DNA of 64,000 nucleotides from Thozetella sp. PMI_491 (GCA_021432635.1 MU270030.1:186001-250000); one strand, 5' to 3'; positions 22,021-34,034 are shown, counted from the stretch's first letter. Numbers and translations: made by a program. Notes: generated from the sequence alone by a model not told the origin.

Positions 22021-23444
22021 GCTGTTACGTGTAAGATGTGAAATAGGAGCAGGTAGAGAGAGAACTAGGCAGAGGTGCTATGTGAGACGAATATCGAGAC
22101 TAGGCAAGGAGTGACTCGTCCCTAATAAATAAATATGGTACTTGAGCCTCAACGATCTGTTGACGTCTGTCAACAATTTTGGCTACCCAATTTTAGAACT
22201 CGAACATAGATTGGTCGTTTGTTACGGGCCTAGGAGGACGTCTGCAGGGGCTGTCCCATGTTCTGTAACTCCACTTCGGCCTATGGTGGACTTGTTGTTT
22301 TCGGGCTAGATCCTAAACAGCCTAGCCACTGGGTGCGTTGCGCTTCAGATGGATGACAAACACCAGGGCAGCGATCCTTAGGTCTCCACGTAAGCCCGGC
22401 CAAGGCTTGGTGCGGGGAGTTCAAGGGCAAATAAGTGAGTAAAATCTGGATACCACAGTAAGCATTATTTTGTCAGCAAATCTTCTCTTGACCCAAAGTA
22501 GAAAACAATATTCTTCTCGTGTTTTTGGTGCAAATAACGCGCAAGGGCAAGGAACAACTTTTGTCACAGCCGCACCTACAGATCCTTTTTTGTCCAAAGA
22601 AAAGAAATCGATAAAAAGGGGGAAAAAAAAGAAACGAAGAGGGAAAAAGGTGAATGTGTCTTAGATGCAGACAGGAGCCAGCAATCTACCCTAATACGAC
22701 TTACGCTTCCGGTAGAGTATCCTGCTTGCCGCTAATCGCGGGATTGTCTGCGACATAGGGCGGCCGCCCCTAAAGGAGCCGCACCCCGCCGTAATAGAAT
22801 AAACCTTGGGCAGTGGCGTGGCAGTACTAGGCACCAGCGTAACCCAGACAAGCCGGCCGCGTGTCCATTTGACCAGCTAGCTCCGCAAAGTATGACAGAG
22901 TTTATGTCTGCCCGACTGAAATACCAAGCCTCTGCATTCAGCGCCTAGCCCGGGTTGACTAACTTCTACTTATATTCCTCGGCAACGGCTATTCTGTGTT
23001 GAATCTCAGTTGCCTAAGCTAGTTATCCTGGCTCTCATTTCTCAACAAGGGTCGCAAGGAGCTATGCTGGGGCAGATGAGAAATGAGATCACGGAAGCAG
23101 GGTTAGCCGCAATCTTGGCACCCTTCTCGAGTCCCAGCCCAGTTCAAGATGAACTGAGCAACTTCGCGGGTGCACCGTGTTGGAACTGTATAGTACCCTC
23201 CGAGATTAGTTAGTTCAAAAATCTTCGCGATCGTTAGGAAAGCACACGGTCGGCTTAATGTTGTTAGACAATTATGGATGTGAGCACTACACTGCATGTC
23301 CGGTTTGGCGACTTGGGAATCTTTTTAAGCAAACTTTGAGGAACGTGGGTCGTACAGGCCCCTCTTAAGGAAGGCTACTTTGTATATATATCTTCATTTT
23401 CTGCGCAGCATTTTTAGCAAGCCTAAGTGCACTAAACCAACTCG
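22021..23444. other. Intergenic region upstream of wall-protein gene
   Basis: About 1.4 kb. It contains a perfect 12 bp palindrome, GGGCGGCCGCCC, at 22758-22769 and a purine-rich stretch near 22600-22650. An open frame at 22470-22664 is lysine-rich only because of that purine run and is not believed. Confidence 0.45.
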
Positions 23445-25031
23445 CTACTTTGCATCTGCTTTTACAGTTAACGGCTTTAGACACGCTACTGCAGGAGAAA
23501 AGTCTGCCTCCAGGGATGCGTTGGCGTCAATCAACCGCAACTAGATGGGTCATCTCATTAGCAGCTGCCCATTTCATGGATAGAATTTGATACTGTGCAT
23601 TCAACTTACCTTGAACTTCATGATCAACGCGGGTACAACCTTTTTCATCTGCATCACCGCAATGTGTTGACCCAGGCAAACGCGTCGGCCGCGGCTGAAT
23701 CCCATGTGGGCAGCTTCCATTCTTCTAAGCTGTTCGCGGTTCTCCGTGAGCCAACGTTCGGGACGGAAGACGTCCGCATCCTCCCCATAGACATTGACGT
23801 TCTGGTGTACTGCTGATGGAAGGCACCCCACGCTTGTACCTTCAGGGAAGAACATTCCAGCAATTGTAATGCCACCTGCAGGAACTAATCGCTCTATTGG
23901 CCACGTGGGGGTAGAAAAGGTTCGCATACTCTCTCGGATGACCGCGTTGAGGTACGGCAGCCGGGCTACCTGCTCGAACTGGGGAATCTCTGGCAGATCA
24001 GCCCGCGAGAGCTCTTCCTCTAGTTTTCTCAGAGAATCCGGGTTTCTGAGAAGGTTGTACAGCACAGCAGTCACTGTTGTTGCGGTTGTATCACCGGCTC
24101 CGGAAATGGTAGACATTAGCATACCCACCACGCCAGCATTGTCCAATATCTGCGGGGATTCTTTGCTGGATTCGAGAAATCGCTGAAGAAGGTCCGTGTT
24201 GGCGTCTTCATTCTGAGATTGACCAGCTCTAGCCGTGAGTTTCGCCACTGCTGCCGCTACCATGCTGGATGGTGCACGTTTCTGCCGCATGGCAATTGGA
24301 TTGCGATACACCAGCCTCTCCATCTGCGGGATCGAAGACCACCAGCCCCAGTGGTTGAACCGGTCGCGAATGAGCTGAATAGAGCCTCCTACATCACCCT
24401 TCGCTGTAAGACATCCGAGAGGCTCACCGAAGGAGAATCGCCCAGCCGCGTCCATGGTGTACCAAAGTATCATTGACGAGAGATCGAAGGTATCACTCTT
24501 GCCCATGGCTTCGATGAGTTCTGCGATGGTAACATCGACCCACTTCTCATACTCTAACACTGCAGTGGGCGTGAACGCATTCGCGACAGCCCGGCGCAAG
24601 GCACCGTGCCGAGTTTCATCGGCAGTGCTCACCAAACTTGGCACTTCTTTGCCATTCGAAATACCGACCAGCACCTTGTATGAATCGGCCTGTGTAACTT
24701 GTGAGCAACCTCAGTCACGTTTGCTACATGGTTCGGAGGCAACAAGTACCGTGATGAAACCTGCTCGGCTCCCGTAGACAATATTGATGACCTCAGGGTC
24801 GCTGATGCTGATGCTCCGCACGCCATATCGGACAATCGGGCCATGCTGGGAGTGCAGGTCCAATATTTTCTGTCTCAGCTTTCCGGTATACTGGTAATAA
24901 GCCCTCCACCAATCGGTGGCGCCCGCGAGAACTGGTCCAGGTGCTTTCCGAAACTTTCCCCAGTTGTAAAAAAGACGCACGCACACCCATGTCAGCAGAA
25001 GAGCCGGCAAAAACGTAGGTAATGAGGCCAT
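23445..25031 (-). CDS. Cytochrome P450 monooxygenase (pisatin-demethylase-like)
   Basis: Three exons, 25031-24750, 24689-23610 and 23540-23445, give 485 residues. An N-terminal hydrophobic anchor (PTFLPALLLTWVCVRLFY) indicates the ER membrane. Family motifs are all present: the I-helix SGAGDTTATT, the K-helix ExxR in VIRESMR, the PERW segment of FRPERWL, and the heme loop FSRGRRVCLG with ligand C432. The last exon is short but decisive: it supplies the ending LIDANASLEADFSPAVACLK, typical of pisatin demethylase/benzoate-hydroxylase-like fungal P450s. Substrate unknown. The nearest neighbours (wall protein, carboxylesterase) do not define a pathway. Confidence 0.92.
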
Positions 25032-26002
25032 ATTTCAACAATTCAAACTTATCCGGGCAGAACCAAGGTGGGGGAGTGTGAAAAGCTAGAAAGAAAATCG
25101 AAACGCTTCGGAAATAAGTGCTGACAAGCAGGCCCCTCTACTCACGTGCCCCGCATGGTGCGTACTGTACATGGAGTGCCCGAGACGACGAGCCGTGGTA
25201 GTTGAAGATCGTCAGCGTGGTCCGTGCGCTTGGCGGAGCGAAGCGGGCATCCCTCCATAGCGGCTTGTGACACTGCATTGTGTGCGAAGGCAACTGAGGG
25301 TATAAAGTGCCAGCGAGAGTAGTATATCTTTTACGATGAGATTACTTAATCTCTTGCCCTATGCGAGTTGAAAGTGCTTGTTGACTTGTGCCTGCCCAGC
25401 CGTAAAGCTATGGCGGCGTGTAAGTGCTTTAGTTATTCCAGGCACAGTTTGACACTATTCAGCGCTAAATAAGTCCATATGGTCAGGTGACAGATTTGAC
25501 ATTATGCAATCAACCTAACCACCGGTATTTCTGCTTCGCATAGTTGCTTTTAGAACTCTCCGAAAGTCACTGCCTGGTAAATACACGATCACGCCGTTGT
25601 CCATTCCAAATCTAGGCCTCGCAAATCTCTTGGACTGTGAACCAAAAGGAGTAATTGTTCTGCCGTGCTATCTAGTATATTAGAGGTGCGGTGTTTGCAT
25701 AAATATATGGTTAACTTTATTTTTGTAGAAGGAGTCTCATGAAGAACCATCAATGCCTAGCTACCAATGAATTTTCTTTTATTTGGAAATATATACTCAT
25801 GGAACGCAAAACTGTGCCTCTACAACATGTTGCCTCTCTAAAGATGCTTCTAGAAATGCGCAATCTAACAAGTGCTTCAACTTTGCCACCCAACTTAGCG
25901 GTACCACATTCAATTTCCGATTATGGTGAGAGTTGCTTTGATTGCCTCTGCACCTATAAAGTACAGACAGAGCTAGCCTCGTAGCTTCCTGTATGTTCAA
26001 AA
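25032..26002. other. Intergenic region upstream of P450
   Basis: About 1 kb between two minus-strand genes. A plus-strand TATAAAG occurs near 25301 with no plus-strand gene after it. No coding signal was found. Confidence 0.45.
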
Positions 26003-28443
26003 TTACAATAGCGGGTTGCCTTCAAGTGAATCGTAGCCCAGACCAAAGTTTCCACACATTTTCTCTTCCATAAATGGCGTCATGAATCCGTTCCATTGCA
26101 ACTGGCGGACTTGGAGATTCTCAGGCGTAACTGCGGTCCAGGGATTCGATCGTGTTTGTTGAATTGTCGATGAATACCCTCTGGTCTCTAAATAATATTG
26201 GCCTGGATTGGGATCCAATGTCCGAGCAAACGAGGTCCAATAATCTAAGACCAGCTGCGAGAAGGGCGTATCAAGCCCGTCCCGATCCGGCATCCCCTTC
26301 CGCGCCATGTTACCGAATATCAACACCACCTCGCCGGCATGGCAACGGTAGTAGCTCTGATCCGGGTCTCCGTAGGGTCGTGTATCACTTATGGGCGCGG
26401 AACAGTATTTGTTTGTGCCCCCCGGCACGTTATAGGTCCGGTTAAAGCTGTAGTTGTAGACTTTTGCCAAGGACCCATGCTTACTTGCGGAGTAAGCCTT
26501 GGCCTGTGTTAGGCAAGTAAATATCCCATTTGTCAAGATATGCACGGTGATGTTGAAGATCTGGTCTTGCGTGGCGTTGGCCGGGAGGTCCAGTCCGCTC
26601 TGTTGCGCTATGGGGAATAAATCCACCGGAACCCCCAACCAAGCCAAGGCAAAAGCAGAGGTCATCCACGTTTCCAAGGTCATATTTTCTGGCGGGATAG
26701 GTGCCAGGATACCGTCTTCATCCCTTGTCACCCCGAACATAGCCGTGACGTCCGAGCTGAGGGCATCCGGATCCGTGAAATTGTACTCGGAGACATTGAG
26801 GTATACACCATCTTGAACTGGAAATCTGGAAACGCCACGTCAATGAGAATCTTGATACCCTGATTCCTAAAATATACGTACGCGTAGTTCACCGTGAGAT
26901 TGGTTACCAGAGTAAGAGGATCGATTTCTCTAAGGCATGCGATCTGGTCGGCTACATCCTGACATGACGCCTTCTCTAACACAACAGAAGTGGATTTTTG
27001 ATAAGCTGAACTAGGGGTGAGGTATCTGTCATAGTTTAAAAAGTCGATATTACTGTCTTGTCAGTTAGTTTACCGCTTCGCAGTGCTGGTGGATATTGGA
27101 CGACCTGTTTCAGATGCGGTTCACTGCTCCGAACAAGATCTTCAAGGTGTCTAGCAGCAGCTCCATGACACCTTTCCAAATGAGATGAATGTATTTGGGA
27201 GGAGAAGACTTACAAACCGTAGGTGTCGGACATAGCCACCGCCCCTCGAAATAGGCCTTTTGCAGGTGGTGAAGTCATTAATGTATGCACGGCTGATCCG
27301 CCAGCCGACTGGCCCATAATTGTTACATTGTTCGCATCGCCACCGAACGTAGCAATATTCTTGGCCACCCACTTTCTCAGTTTCTCCAAGTCAGTGTTGG
27401 TTCATCTTAGTTGGGAATAGCATTCGCGCTGGGTCTCAACATGCCTCAAGTGCTGTAATCATGTCGCCGACGGCATAGTTGCCGTTGTGAACGGTGTCGT
27501 TGAAAGGAAGAAATCCCAAGTTGCCCAACCGGTACGAAATAGCTACAACTACCACATCGCCACGGGAAGCCATGTTCGCACCATCTGTAGTTGCGTCTGA
27601 AGATGTGCCGGTCACAAAGGCGCCTCCGTGGATCCAAACCACGACGGGCTTCAGCTTTGTTAGACTGCTGCAGACAGATGCTGAGCCAGGAAGATATGGT
27701 GTCCAGATGTTCGCAAACAGGCAGTCTTCACTCATCGACGCGAGCTGCCCACCGGGTCCCGGCTGATAGCAGTCATTCCCCCACGATAGAGCGGTGGCAT
27801 TTCCCACATTCTCGTACACAGTTGAATATTCGAACCGGACCGGCTGCTCTGCGAAGCGTACGCCGAGGAATCTCCAGGAATAGTGGTCGCGATATCCAGT
27901 CACTTGGCCCCTGCCTAGAGGCTGGGTGATTTGATATGGAGGCCCAGTGTTATAGAAGGTGGCGTTAGAGACTGAGGCACTCTGAGTGCACAGCACTGGC
28001 AAGTGGTCCGTACAATCGTGCATCAGAATTTTGCCAGTCGCATCCACCGCTCGGCAGGCTCCGCAAGGTGTCGCGGATATCCAAAATAATTGATCTTCGT
28101 TATAGTGTCCCAGGTAAACCTGATACTTCAACGAGGCTTTAAGGGCATCCCCTACAGTTGCCGGCGATACTAGGTCTTCTTGTATGCCATGACAAATTTT
28201 CAGAGCTGAAGAGTACGTGACTGGCCAATCGGAGAGGATCGCGCTAGAGTCTGGAGCTGGGAAGTCTGGGAAGAGTAAGCACAACTTCAATAGTTATTTT
28301 TTCCCTTTCATTTAATGAAGCTCACTTGAGAGATCATTTGGTGCTAAGATGGTCAACCCCCCTTCCAGTGATTCATTATCTGTGAAGGAAGCACCGACAA
28401 CGACCCCAAGGCAGATGACCCCCGAAACAATCCTCAAAGCCAT
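26003..28443 (-). CDS. Secreted type-B carboxylesterase with N-terminal extension
   Basis: Five exons, 28443-28326, 28265-27445, 27383-27214, 27052-26882 and 26825-26003, give 700 residues, longer than the usual 520-570. Residues 1-18 are a signal peptide. The esterase core has the oxyanion loop VVWIHGGAF, the nucleophile S339 in MGQSAGG, E463 in TRDEDG and H589 in RCHAGEV, so the Ser-Glu-His triad is complete. Residues about 45-135 are an extra Cys-rich domain with a C-type-lectin-like pattern (ALKICHG, QLFWIS, CRAV, LPVLC). The intron after ITALE starts with GC (GCATGT) rather than GT. The 161 bp intron at 27213-27053 was chosen because it restores the DTYGF/NIDFLNYDRYLTP junction. The enzyme probably acts outside the cell on esters of plant or fungal origin. 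Confidence 0.85.
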
Positions 28444-28550
28444 TGGCAGAGCTGGGCCCTTAGCGTCTAAAGGCGAAAGAGTTGGTCAATGGCGGAGATG
28501 TAGGAGACAACATTAGCTTCCCATTTCTTCATGAACGCTCCAAGGCCGCA

Positions 28551-28557
28551 TATATAT
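28551..28557 (-). promoter_or_regulatory. TATA-like element of carboxylesterase
   Basis: An alternating TATATAT stretch about 110 bp upstream of the carboxylesterase ATG. Confidence 0.4.
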
Positions 28558-28808
28558 GATAAGCGCCACCAGCTTGTGGCAGACGTGGTGCAAAATGGGA
28601 TCGGGTCAGTTTGCCGCTAGTCCGGCGACCAACATTCGCATCGCCGTAGCTTTCCCATAATTCCTGGGGTTCGCGCAACGGTACCTCCCGCATTGAGGAA
28701 TCCCCAGGAGACTAGTTCCCAGGATCTGGGGGCTAGGGCGGTGGACATTCGCTGTCAGCTAGCTGTACAGGCGAATCCGAGTGCTTGCTGTACGGCCAAG
28801 ACGAGAGT

Positions 28809-28876
28809 ACGGCTTAAACGAATGTACGATCTAAACGAGGCTACGACCTAAGCGAGGCTACGACCTAAGCGAGGTC
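28809..28876. repeat. Four-copy 17 bp tandem repeat
   Basis: Four contiguous 17-mers start at 28809, 28826, 28843 and 28860. Units three and four match ACGACCTAAGCGAGG exactly and differ only at the last two bases; units one and two are progressively diverged. Confidence 0.85.
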
Positions 28877-29385
28877 TATTTTGTGGCCATCGACTTTTCG
28901 GGCCGCCCTCGAACCCGTGCCACCCCCGCCGGGAAACCGGGTCTGAGGGCCGCCATGCAGGGATCTACAGAAGCAAGGTGGAGCTCAAATAGGCCGTCTG
29001 CATGATTTTAGTCGTACCCGTGAATGTCGCGTCCATTCGGCCCCGACCACTGCCTAGCTGTTGACTGCAACACGCTATAAAGGAGGTGCAGCTACCGTGA
29101 CTATTTACGATGTAGACATAGTGTCGCTCACCAATCTCAACGCACTGCTTTCTAGCTGTGCCATTTCTGCCTTTTCACGTCGCCGAACCCCCCCCCCGCC
29201 TCCCTCTTTTCCCTAACAAATGCCCATCGGAAAAAGATATACGACATTTGACTTGATGGGGCATGAATAGGGGTAGGCTTAGAGATTGACACCCGAGGCT
29301 CAGGATAGAGTAGTTTAAAGCTTGAGGAAGTTTCTAGATTCTGCAAAACACCCCTTCAAGCAGTTTCAACCACTCCGAATGATGC

Positions 29386-30057
29386 TCATACTTCTCGTAC
29401 GAGACCAGTCTGTACATCCATATACAGCCCGATAGCGCCCTCGACTATATCCTTTCGTATATAACGACATGCCCTGAGCATCTTAAGGTCTTCCTTCAAC
29501 CCGCTGTCATTATCTTCGCGTGCCGGACAGAATTTTCTGACCTCCTCCAGGTCCTGGGGGGTCGCGTCCGGACACTTGGACTTGAGATCGTGCAACTCGT
29601 GCTCCAAAGTCCAGTGGGTAGCGCCGCAGTTGTTGTGATGGAGGATGATGATCTGGTTAATATGAAAGAAAGCGTCGAGGGCAGCAATGTGGGGCAAGAC
29701 GGGAGCAATCCGACCAGAAACATTACGGAACACAATGCACTCTAGCGGCTTCAAGCCCAGAACCTCATACGGGTTGGCCCGCGAGTCCAGACATGACACT
29801 AGAGAGTGAGTCAGTAAGTGAGTGGCTAATATGCTAACTTTGATAATGGAGCCTACAAATAACGACGTGCGGTCCATTAGTCTTCATGTCGTTCCCGACC
29901 AATTGGAGAAGCGGAGGGACTGCCTTGTGTACCGAGGCTGCGTACTCCCTAACCATGTATTAGACGAGCCTGATATGTTCCCATATATTAGTGTTACCCA
30001 CTTGTTATTTGCGAGGAGTCGCTCGACTGTGATCCTGGCCGGACTTTTCGATGCCAT
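29386..30057 (-). CDS. Beta-class carbonic anhydrase
   Basis: Three exons, 30057-30002, 29948-29857 and 29798-29386, encode 186 residues, a compact beta-carbonic anhydrase (CO2 + H2O to bicarbonate + H+). The zinc site is complete: C52 of SCLDSR, H104 and C107 of HHNNCG, with the D54/R56 dyad. Introns were set so that the conserved LLANNKEYAASVHKAVPPLL and NGPHVVILSCLDSR segments read through. No organelle signal is evident, so probably cytosolic. This small fungal subtype differs from the larger Nce103-like enzymes. The regulatory context is not informative. Confidence 0.92.
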
Positions 30058-31234
30058 TTTGTCCAGGTTTGAGAAGCGGATTGGCAGATTTCGATTCACA
30101 CGAATAATCACTTGGATTTCCTCGAATTTATGCTTTTTGAATTAGGATTCTATTTTGATATATTTGTCCGATTAGTGAACGCACTGCGCTCAACTATGTA
30201 AACTGTTGAGGTTGAGAGCTGAAAGGAAGCATTCATTATCGATTACTCAACGTCATCTCCGCATCGATCCTTCCCAAAGTGTGTGAGTGCCTTGGTGTCT
30301 CAATCCAATACTGTAGATCTAATTCCCAGGAATTGGTACGGTCAGCGAGATAGGATCTTTCGTGTGTTTAGCGAGATTAGGCACATCTTCAGCCCCTTGG
30401 TCACATTTCCCTATTCCACCGTTGCAGTCCGCCTCCTGAAGTGGGTTGCTCGATCCATCCTCGCCACGCCAGCCTAAAGCGGGCTATCTTTCTCTCTAAC
30501 GCACATTGTAGCTTTTATGGTGTCTCACAAATCAACTGAGCTGGGTCAACGAGACATTGGGTGCCACAAGGTCTTTGTATCCCATGGCGTGAAGAGAAAA
30601 TAACATCTTCGCCGAGCACCATAGACTAGGGGTTCGTACCGGCCGACTAATAGATGAATCGCTTTCAACAAAAACCTGGAAGTATTACTATTTGAATGTG
30701 AAAAAGCGGGGAAGGAAGAGAATAGTGCCACTATTGGACCTCCAACAAGAAGGCGGAGCGTCTCAGTTTGTCGGCGGAATCCTACAGCTTACACACGTCG
30801 TTATGGGACACGAGTCACTGCCTATAGAACTAAAAGATCATAGACATGCTCGTCTAAAGTTAGGGAGAATTTCTCAGGATGCAGAATCTATGCGTATGGT
30901 GAAGTAGATATAGAGTCTTGAGAGGCAAGAGTTGCCCATAGGTGTGCAGCATTCCTAGAAAGTAGAGACACAGCGAAGGATTGAGACAAGACATAGAGGA
31001 GAGATTTCGCGGGGTCGGCAGCAATAGTAGAATAATATTTAGGAGAAGTGTAATGTAATGTGGAAAGCATGTTCTATTCCAAGCGGCCAAATGACGCATG
31101 CCCTCAAACTAATCCTCCTAGCTGACTATGCCCTGGTTATGTGCGGCATTTACTCAAACCATCAGCTTACAATGTCTCGCCTGAAGATATTGCGACGTTT
31201 TTCATGTTGAGAACTGCGATGGGCTATGTTCCAT
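30058..31234. other. Intergenic region between carbonic anhydrase and LPMO
   Basis: About 1.2 kb with only short, motif-free open frames on both strands. Nothing further recognised. Confidence 0.5.
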
Positions 31235-31933
31235 CTAGTTTCCGTCCCACACAGCCGGTCCGGGCATTGTGTATGGAAGTGGTTTGCTCGCCCACTTGTC
31301 ATAGTGTATCGACGGCTCCGTCTGAGTGTAGATGCCGGGAATCTTGACCAGTGGTGCGGGGGTGCCACCACCAGGCCCGGTGATCTTGAGCTGCGCGCAC
31401 TCGAGGAAGAATTGGGTCCGATTCTTGAAGGCCTCGTGCAAACCGATATGCTCGAAACGGACGAGGTACTCCCCAGGTGGGATCTTCTCGGGAATGGTGA
31501 AATTGAGACGGTCCTTGTACCACGAACACCAGTCAGCGTCATTGCCTGGATTCTTTCCGCATAGCCCTGTCTGGTACACCTTGAACCAGTCGCCTGAACC
31601 GTCGTATTTCGAGACCGAATCTGGAGCTTTAGACATATAAACAAAGCCGGGGCCGGGATGCGCGATGTTTTGGCTGTTGAAGACCTTAGCCCCAATGAGG
31701 TCGCCGGCTTTGACCTCATATGTTTTGGTGCTGGCTCCAGGTTTGGCTCCCCTATTGCAACGGTGGTCCGGCGAGTCAACGATATCATTGAAGGCGGGGT
31801 TGTATGAGTTGCTATTGCGGCGGAAGTAATCGAACTCGCCGCCAATCTTCTTCCCGTTGACAATTAGGATGTTGAAAATGTAGTGGGCGTCCGCCAAGGC
31901 GGCCCCTAGAGCAAAAATAGCCAGCACTTTCAT
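31235..31933 (-). CDS. AA9 lytic polysaccharide monooxygenase
   Basis: A single exon of 232 residues. The 16-residue signal peptide (MKVLAIFALGAALADA) ends exactly before H17, which becomes the mature N-terminal histidine of the copper histidine brace; H92 (NIAHPGPG) is the second ligand. NFTIPEKIPPGEYLVR, EHIGLHEA and the CAQLKITGPGGG strand are AA9 hallmarks. These copper enzymes oxidatively cleave cellulose and related glucans outside the cell. The axial position normally occupied by tyrosine (QFY) reads QFF here, with F176 in that place. There is no carbohydrate-binding module; the C-terminal 40 residues form an extended tail ending MPGPAVWDG. Confidence 0.93.
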   Translation of the reverse strand: MKVLAIFALGAALADAHYIFNILIVNGKKIGGEFDYFRRNSNSYNPAFNDIVDSPDHRCNRGAKPGASTKTYEVKAGDLIGAKVFNSQNIAHPGPGFVYMSKAPDSVSKYDGSGDWFKVYQTGLCGKNPGNDADWCSWYKDRLNFTIPEKIPPGEYLVRFEHIGLHEAFKNRTQFFLECAQLKITGPGGGTPAPLVKIPGIYTQTEPSIHYDKWASKPLPYTMPGPAVWDGN

Positions 31934-33023
31934 GACGGTTGGTTGAAAAGATATCTTTTAGACGTGTAGATTCTCGGAGGCATTAAGAGGAAGCAGCCAA
32001 GACGCGGCAAGTGGCAGCGAATATAACAGTGCCAAGCCACTCTGGCATTTTCAGGCGCCTCAACTGCCGCTGCTAGATAAAATCTGAACTTTTAATCCGG
32101 GTTCTCACTCTTGAATTCGATATGCTTTGAGCCCTCCGGCAAGAGTTTGCAGCATTTTAGCATCTAGGCTCGCCAATTGTGGTCCAAATCGATATTGGCA
32201 ATATAGAGACGCCTTAGCTGAGGGCAGCTGTGGGTATCTACCGAGATGAGGGGCATTGGCCGTGACGGCCGGATAATTATCCTTCCTGCACCCCAGATTT
32301 AGAGCTGAAACACCCGGAGTCTAAAAGGCTGCCTGTAAATTGTGTGAGACGGGTTATCTCTTTGACTTACATTATATAATTAGACCGCTTGCGAACGTTG
32401 CGTAGCACATCACCTGTTCCCCAGGTTCAGATGGCTGGTGTGGACGTGCCGCTAACTAACCTGACAACGCCTCAGCGAAATCGTCGCCGTATATAGATAG
32501 GTGCTAGAAAGAGGTTGAAGATGCCGGCAACCAATAAATGGCGAAAGTGACAAGGAATTCGCATTTCTCCGTGGGTTTGATAACGCTGCAGCTCATGCTG
32601 AAGCTAAATTCATCGTAGATGACCATGACAAGGGTTATCGCAGCTACACCAAGGTCAGTTGTACTCTCAGTTAGAAAAGCGAAACTGGCCTCCGTGGTGC
32701 CAAATAACCACTCATACTACCTTTTGATGACGAAGACCCTGAGGACAGTTAGGTTAGTTGCCCACGTACTAAGTAGTTGAGAGGAACTTCACCGAAGGCG
32801 GCATCATGCCATTAGCAACCCATAGCATTACAGAACCATTACCTTGCTTGTTAGCATTGCCTAAGCGCAATCGAAAGTTTGCTAGGTTCACTTTTTCTTC
32901 TCTTGTCTAGAGTTTTACACATAGTCAACAAGGCAAAGAAAACATTGAGCAGGTAGCGGTTCAATGGATATAAGTGCATATTCTCTTAGATACCCTGCTA
33001 TTTGGATGTTCCTGGACGCAGAG
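31934..33023. other. Intergenic region upstream of LPMO
   Basis: About 1.1 kb, presumably the LPMO promoter. No gene was found on either strand. Confidence 0.5.
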
Positions 33024-34034
33024 TTACTGCCCCTGTCCAAGTTTGACAGCTTTCACAAGCATGGCAGTCATGACACCCTCAGCAACACGATATTTAGGGG
33101 CTTCAACCACGTCTAGGAGTGCTGATATGGCGTACGAATGTGTGACGAGTGCGATAATCGCCCCCTCGTCGTGGGCGAAGATATCCTCCAGCAGTTGCTG
33201 TTTCCGTGCCGCGTGCTCCTCGGCGCTCTCATAGCGGTCTTTCTGCCACAGCTCGTCGTTTTCGGTCATGCTAGCTTCAATTACATAGGTCGGGTACTTC
33301 TCCTCAATCCAGGATCGCGAACTTCGCTTGTCGCATGTGTGATCTGTGAGCCGCTCTCTCAAAAGCTCCTTGACCATCGGTCGGAAGCCGCCTATCGAGG
33401 TGGATATTCCTTCGTATACCACTCGAGTCGTCTCAAGACATCGTGCTAATGGGCTACAGTAGATAGTTGAAGGCAGTGGCATGCCGCGATTTTGGACCTC
33501 CTCGCCCAGAAAGCGGCCGACCTCCTTAGCCTGCTTGACGCCTTCGTCCACGAGTTTGGCATCCAGCCACATGACTTGGCCATCTCCATCAAGATGAGAC
33601 CAGTGACTCTAAACCACAGTCAGCCGAGGATTCCGATTTGAGTCGAATCCGGAGATTCCGCTGCGTACTTTCCATGCTTCGTGACCTAACCTAGCCATGG
33701 CTACATTGTGAACCCCAAGGCCGTGGCGCATGACAAAGAGCAACTTGTAGCTTTCCCCTGGCAGGGAGTCATGGTTGAGATGCTCAATGTACTTTTGGAA
33801 GCGCAACCACTGGGGTTGTACCGACGTTGCGTCGCTGTCTGAGCTGTAGGGGCGCTCTACGAGACCCAGGCTCGGTAGCGTCCTGACCAACCCATCCGGC
33901 TGGCTCTTAGCGACAGCCACATAGTCTTGGAAAACTCCTGGTATGGACGAGAAGTGATACGTGCACGACATAGAGGACTTTTCAGGGGCCGCCGAGACCA
34001 GAAACGGTGCCGAGAGGATAAACAAGAAGCGCAT
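33024..34034 (-). CDS. Secreted histidine phosphatase (phosphoglycerate mutase superfamily)
   Basis: Two exons, 34034-33669 and 33608-33024, give 316 residues. A signal peptide is evident (MRFLFILSAPFLVSA). The branch-1 histidine-phosphatase motif is FVMRHGLGVHN, with R103, H104 and G105. The intron junction yields WKSHWSHLDGDGQV, matching the usual WSHLDGDG segment. Later come YCSPLARCLETT, which supplies a second arginine, and LVTHSYAIS, which supplies the second catalytic histidine. The family dephosphorylates varied small phosphoesters; substrate unknown. It diverges from the HET-domain gene across 373 bp. Confidence 0.9.

Larger units (their letters stand above)
28444..29385. other. Intergenic region upstream of carboxylesterase
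   Basis: Contains the 17 bp tandem array listed separately, a run of ten C at 29188-29197, and a plus-strand TATAAAG near 29077 that precedes no plus-strand gene. No coding frame was found. Confidence 0.5.

Noticed and set aside
21569-22114. 181-codon plus-strand ORF
   Set aside because: Antisense shadow of the Ser/Thr-rich wall protein; low-complexity composition keeps both strands open.
22470-22664. Lysine-rich 64-codon ORF
   Set aside because: Arises from a purine-rich tract; no start context or homologous motif.
23601-24674. P450 ORF ending at MKFKVS as a truncated enzyme
   Set aside because: A canonical GTAAGT donor and a downstream exon at 23540-23445 supply the missing C-terminus typical of the family.
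27054-27213. Extra coding exon (CHGAAARHLEDLV frame) in the carboxylesterase
   Set aside because: Using it breaks the frame downstream; skipping it as one intron restores the conserved DTYGF/NIDFLNYDRYLTP junction.
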